From Lachnoclostridium sp. (GTDB taxonomy: Bacteria; Bacillota_A; Clostridia; Lachnospirales; Lachnospiraceae), in assembly GCA_015057755.1 (NCBI GenBank), contig SVDR01000023.1, positions 1 to 30,141 on the forward strand: a stretch of 30,141 nucleotides of DNA, read 5' to 3'. Numbering within the stretch: the stretch's first letter is position 1; the number at the start of each line of letters is the position of its first letter. Both the position numbers and the translations under genes were made by a program. Of this stretch, positions 29,841 through 30,141 are shown one piece after another. The notes beneath the pieces are model-generated. The model saw only the letters and a program-made list of their open reading frames with translations. It did not search any database and was not told the DNA's origin.

Positions 29841-29882
29841 TTGACTTTATCTTGTATGATTAGTATGATTAATCATACTAAT
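29841..29882 (+). promoter_or_regulatory. Promoter and 24-bp palindromic operator of the AbrB-type gene
   Basis: TTGACT (29841-29846), 17 bp, TATGAT (29864-29869). A perfect palindrome of 24 bp (29859-29882, half-site ATTAGTATGATT) covers the -10 and the expected start point, so a dimeric protein bound there would block transcription. Confidence 0.8.
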
Positions 29883-29907
29883 AGTTTTTATCGAAGGAGA
29901 AACGGAC

Positions 29908-30117
29908 ATGACTGTGAAAGACGGAAAATACGCCTGGATGGTGAAAATAGGAGAAAAAGGACAATTTGTAATCCCGAAAGAGGCCAGAGAACTGTTTGAT
30001 CTGCAGCCTGGAAGTGAAATTTTAGTTCTCGGTGATGAAAAAAGAGGAATTGCGATTCTTCCTAAAGAGATGCAGAAAGAATATATCAACCGAATCTTTT
30101 CCGAAATCGAAGACTAG
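29908..30117 (+). CDS. AbrB/SpoVT/MazE-type DNA-binding protein (69 aa)
   Basis: Small swapped-hairpin DNA-binding protein. The motif WMVKIGEKGQFVIPKEAREL, then LFDLQPGSEILVLGDEKRG, is the AbrB beta fold; the C-terminal helix is KEMQKEYINRIFSEIE. A good AAGGAG precedes the ATG. A perfect palindrome over its promoter suggests negative autoregulation. The next gene starts within 20 bp, so this is probably the regulator at the head of an operon, as with AbrB-type genes preceding ABC transporters in Lachnospiraceae (recalled, not testable here). Confidence 0.9.
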   Translation: MTVKDGKYAWMVKIGEKGQFVIPKEARELFDLQPGSEILVLGDEKRGIAILPKEMQKEYINRIFSEIED

Positions 30118-30132
30118 AGGTGATGTGACTAT

Positions 30133-30141
30133 ATGAAAAAA
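30133..30141 (+). CDS. Start of next gene (partial, MKK...)
   Basis: AGAGGTGAT precedes an ATG at 30133 by a suitable distance, followed by two Lys codons before the window ends. Only three codons are visible, so the product is unknown. It is probably co-transcribed with the AbrB-type gene. Confidence 0.5.

Noticed and set aside
1..30141. tRNA, rRNA or CRISPR array
   Set aside because: No cloverleaf-type TTCGA arms in context, no rRNA-like blocks and no regularly spaced repeats were seen by eye; a tRNAscan or CRISPR-finder run would settle it.

Overview
The window looks like a chromosomal segment from an anaerobic Firmicute, most likely a Lachnospiraceae-type gut Clostridia. The evidence is moderate GC, strong AGGAGG-type ribosome sites, YhaM, MutS2 and ABC-F proteins of clostridial type, a secreted GW/YY cell-wall-binding-repeat protein, HypA/HypB next to an Fe-S protein, and cargo typical of Clostridiales integrative elements. 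No tRNA, rRNA or CRISPR array was seen. The organism assignment is inference from protein style, not from a search.

Bases 1 to about 11400 read as the decayed end of an integrative/conjugative element plus cargo. It opens with a broken large serine recombinase (minus strand), which has lost its catalytic N-terminus and carries a 13-bp tandem duplication and a second frameshift. It abuts a truncated GNAT acetyltransferase (plus strand), then an intact sigma-70-like protein and a gene-poor, hairpin-rich stretch (2376-2740). Next, on the minus strand, comes a two-component system (5774 to 4039) with two co-transcribed membrane proteins. Two further small genes follow (a paralogue of the last membrane protein, and an 11-residue-repeat protein), and their promoters share a 20-bp motif at identical distance from the -10 box. 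A MerR regulator then faces a plus-strand operon: aldo/keto reductase, MATE exporter, aldo/keto reductase-ferredoxin fusion, and an internally shortened monooxygenase-like protein. This looks like an inducible reactive-carbonyl or redox-stress cassette.

The element probably ends in or near rlmD: a small DUF6061-like gene is fused tightly behind rlmD, whose product has a C-terminal tail of about 90 residues. From there the region is core chromosome. It holds yhaM-rlmD (minus), a membrane-anchored HtrA/PDZ protein that has lost its protease triad (minus), mutS2 followed by a second response regulator/histidine kinase pair (plus), an Fe-S protein-HypA-HypB operon (plus), an ABC exporter (minus) and an ABC-F ATPase (minus).

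The most interesting unannotated locus is the 643-bp gap between the ABC exporter and the ABC-F gene. It encodes a 41-residue membrane peptide (minus, 24875-25000) with the Fst-like pattern of a hydrophobic stretch, R-x-LD and a basic tail. A strong plus-strand promoter (24759-24787) fires a short RNA that converges on it and ends at a shared hairpin inside the toxin's 3' end, and the toxin's ribosome site can be paired into a hairpin. This is the layout of a type I toxin-antitoxin system. The right end holds an alpha/beta hydrolase, a secreted wall-binding protein, a YjdF-like membrane protein, and an AbrB-type regulator with a perfect 24-bp palindrome over its own promoter, followed by the first codons of a downstream gene.
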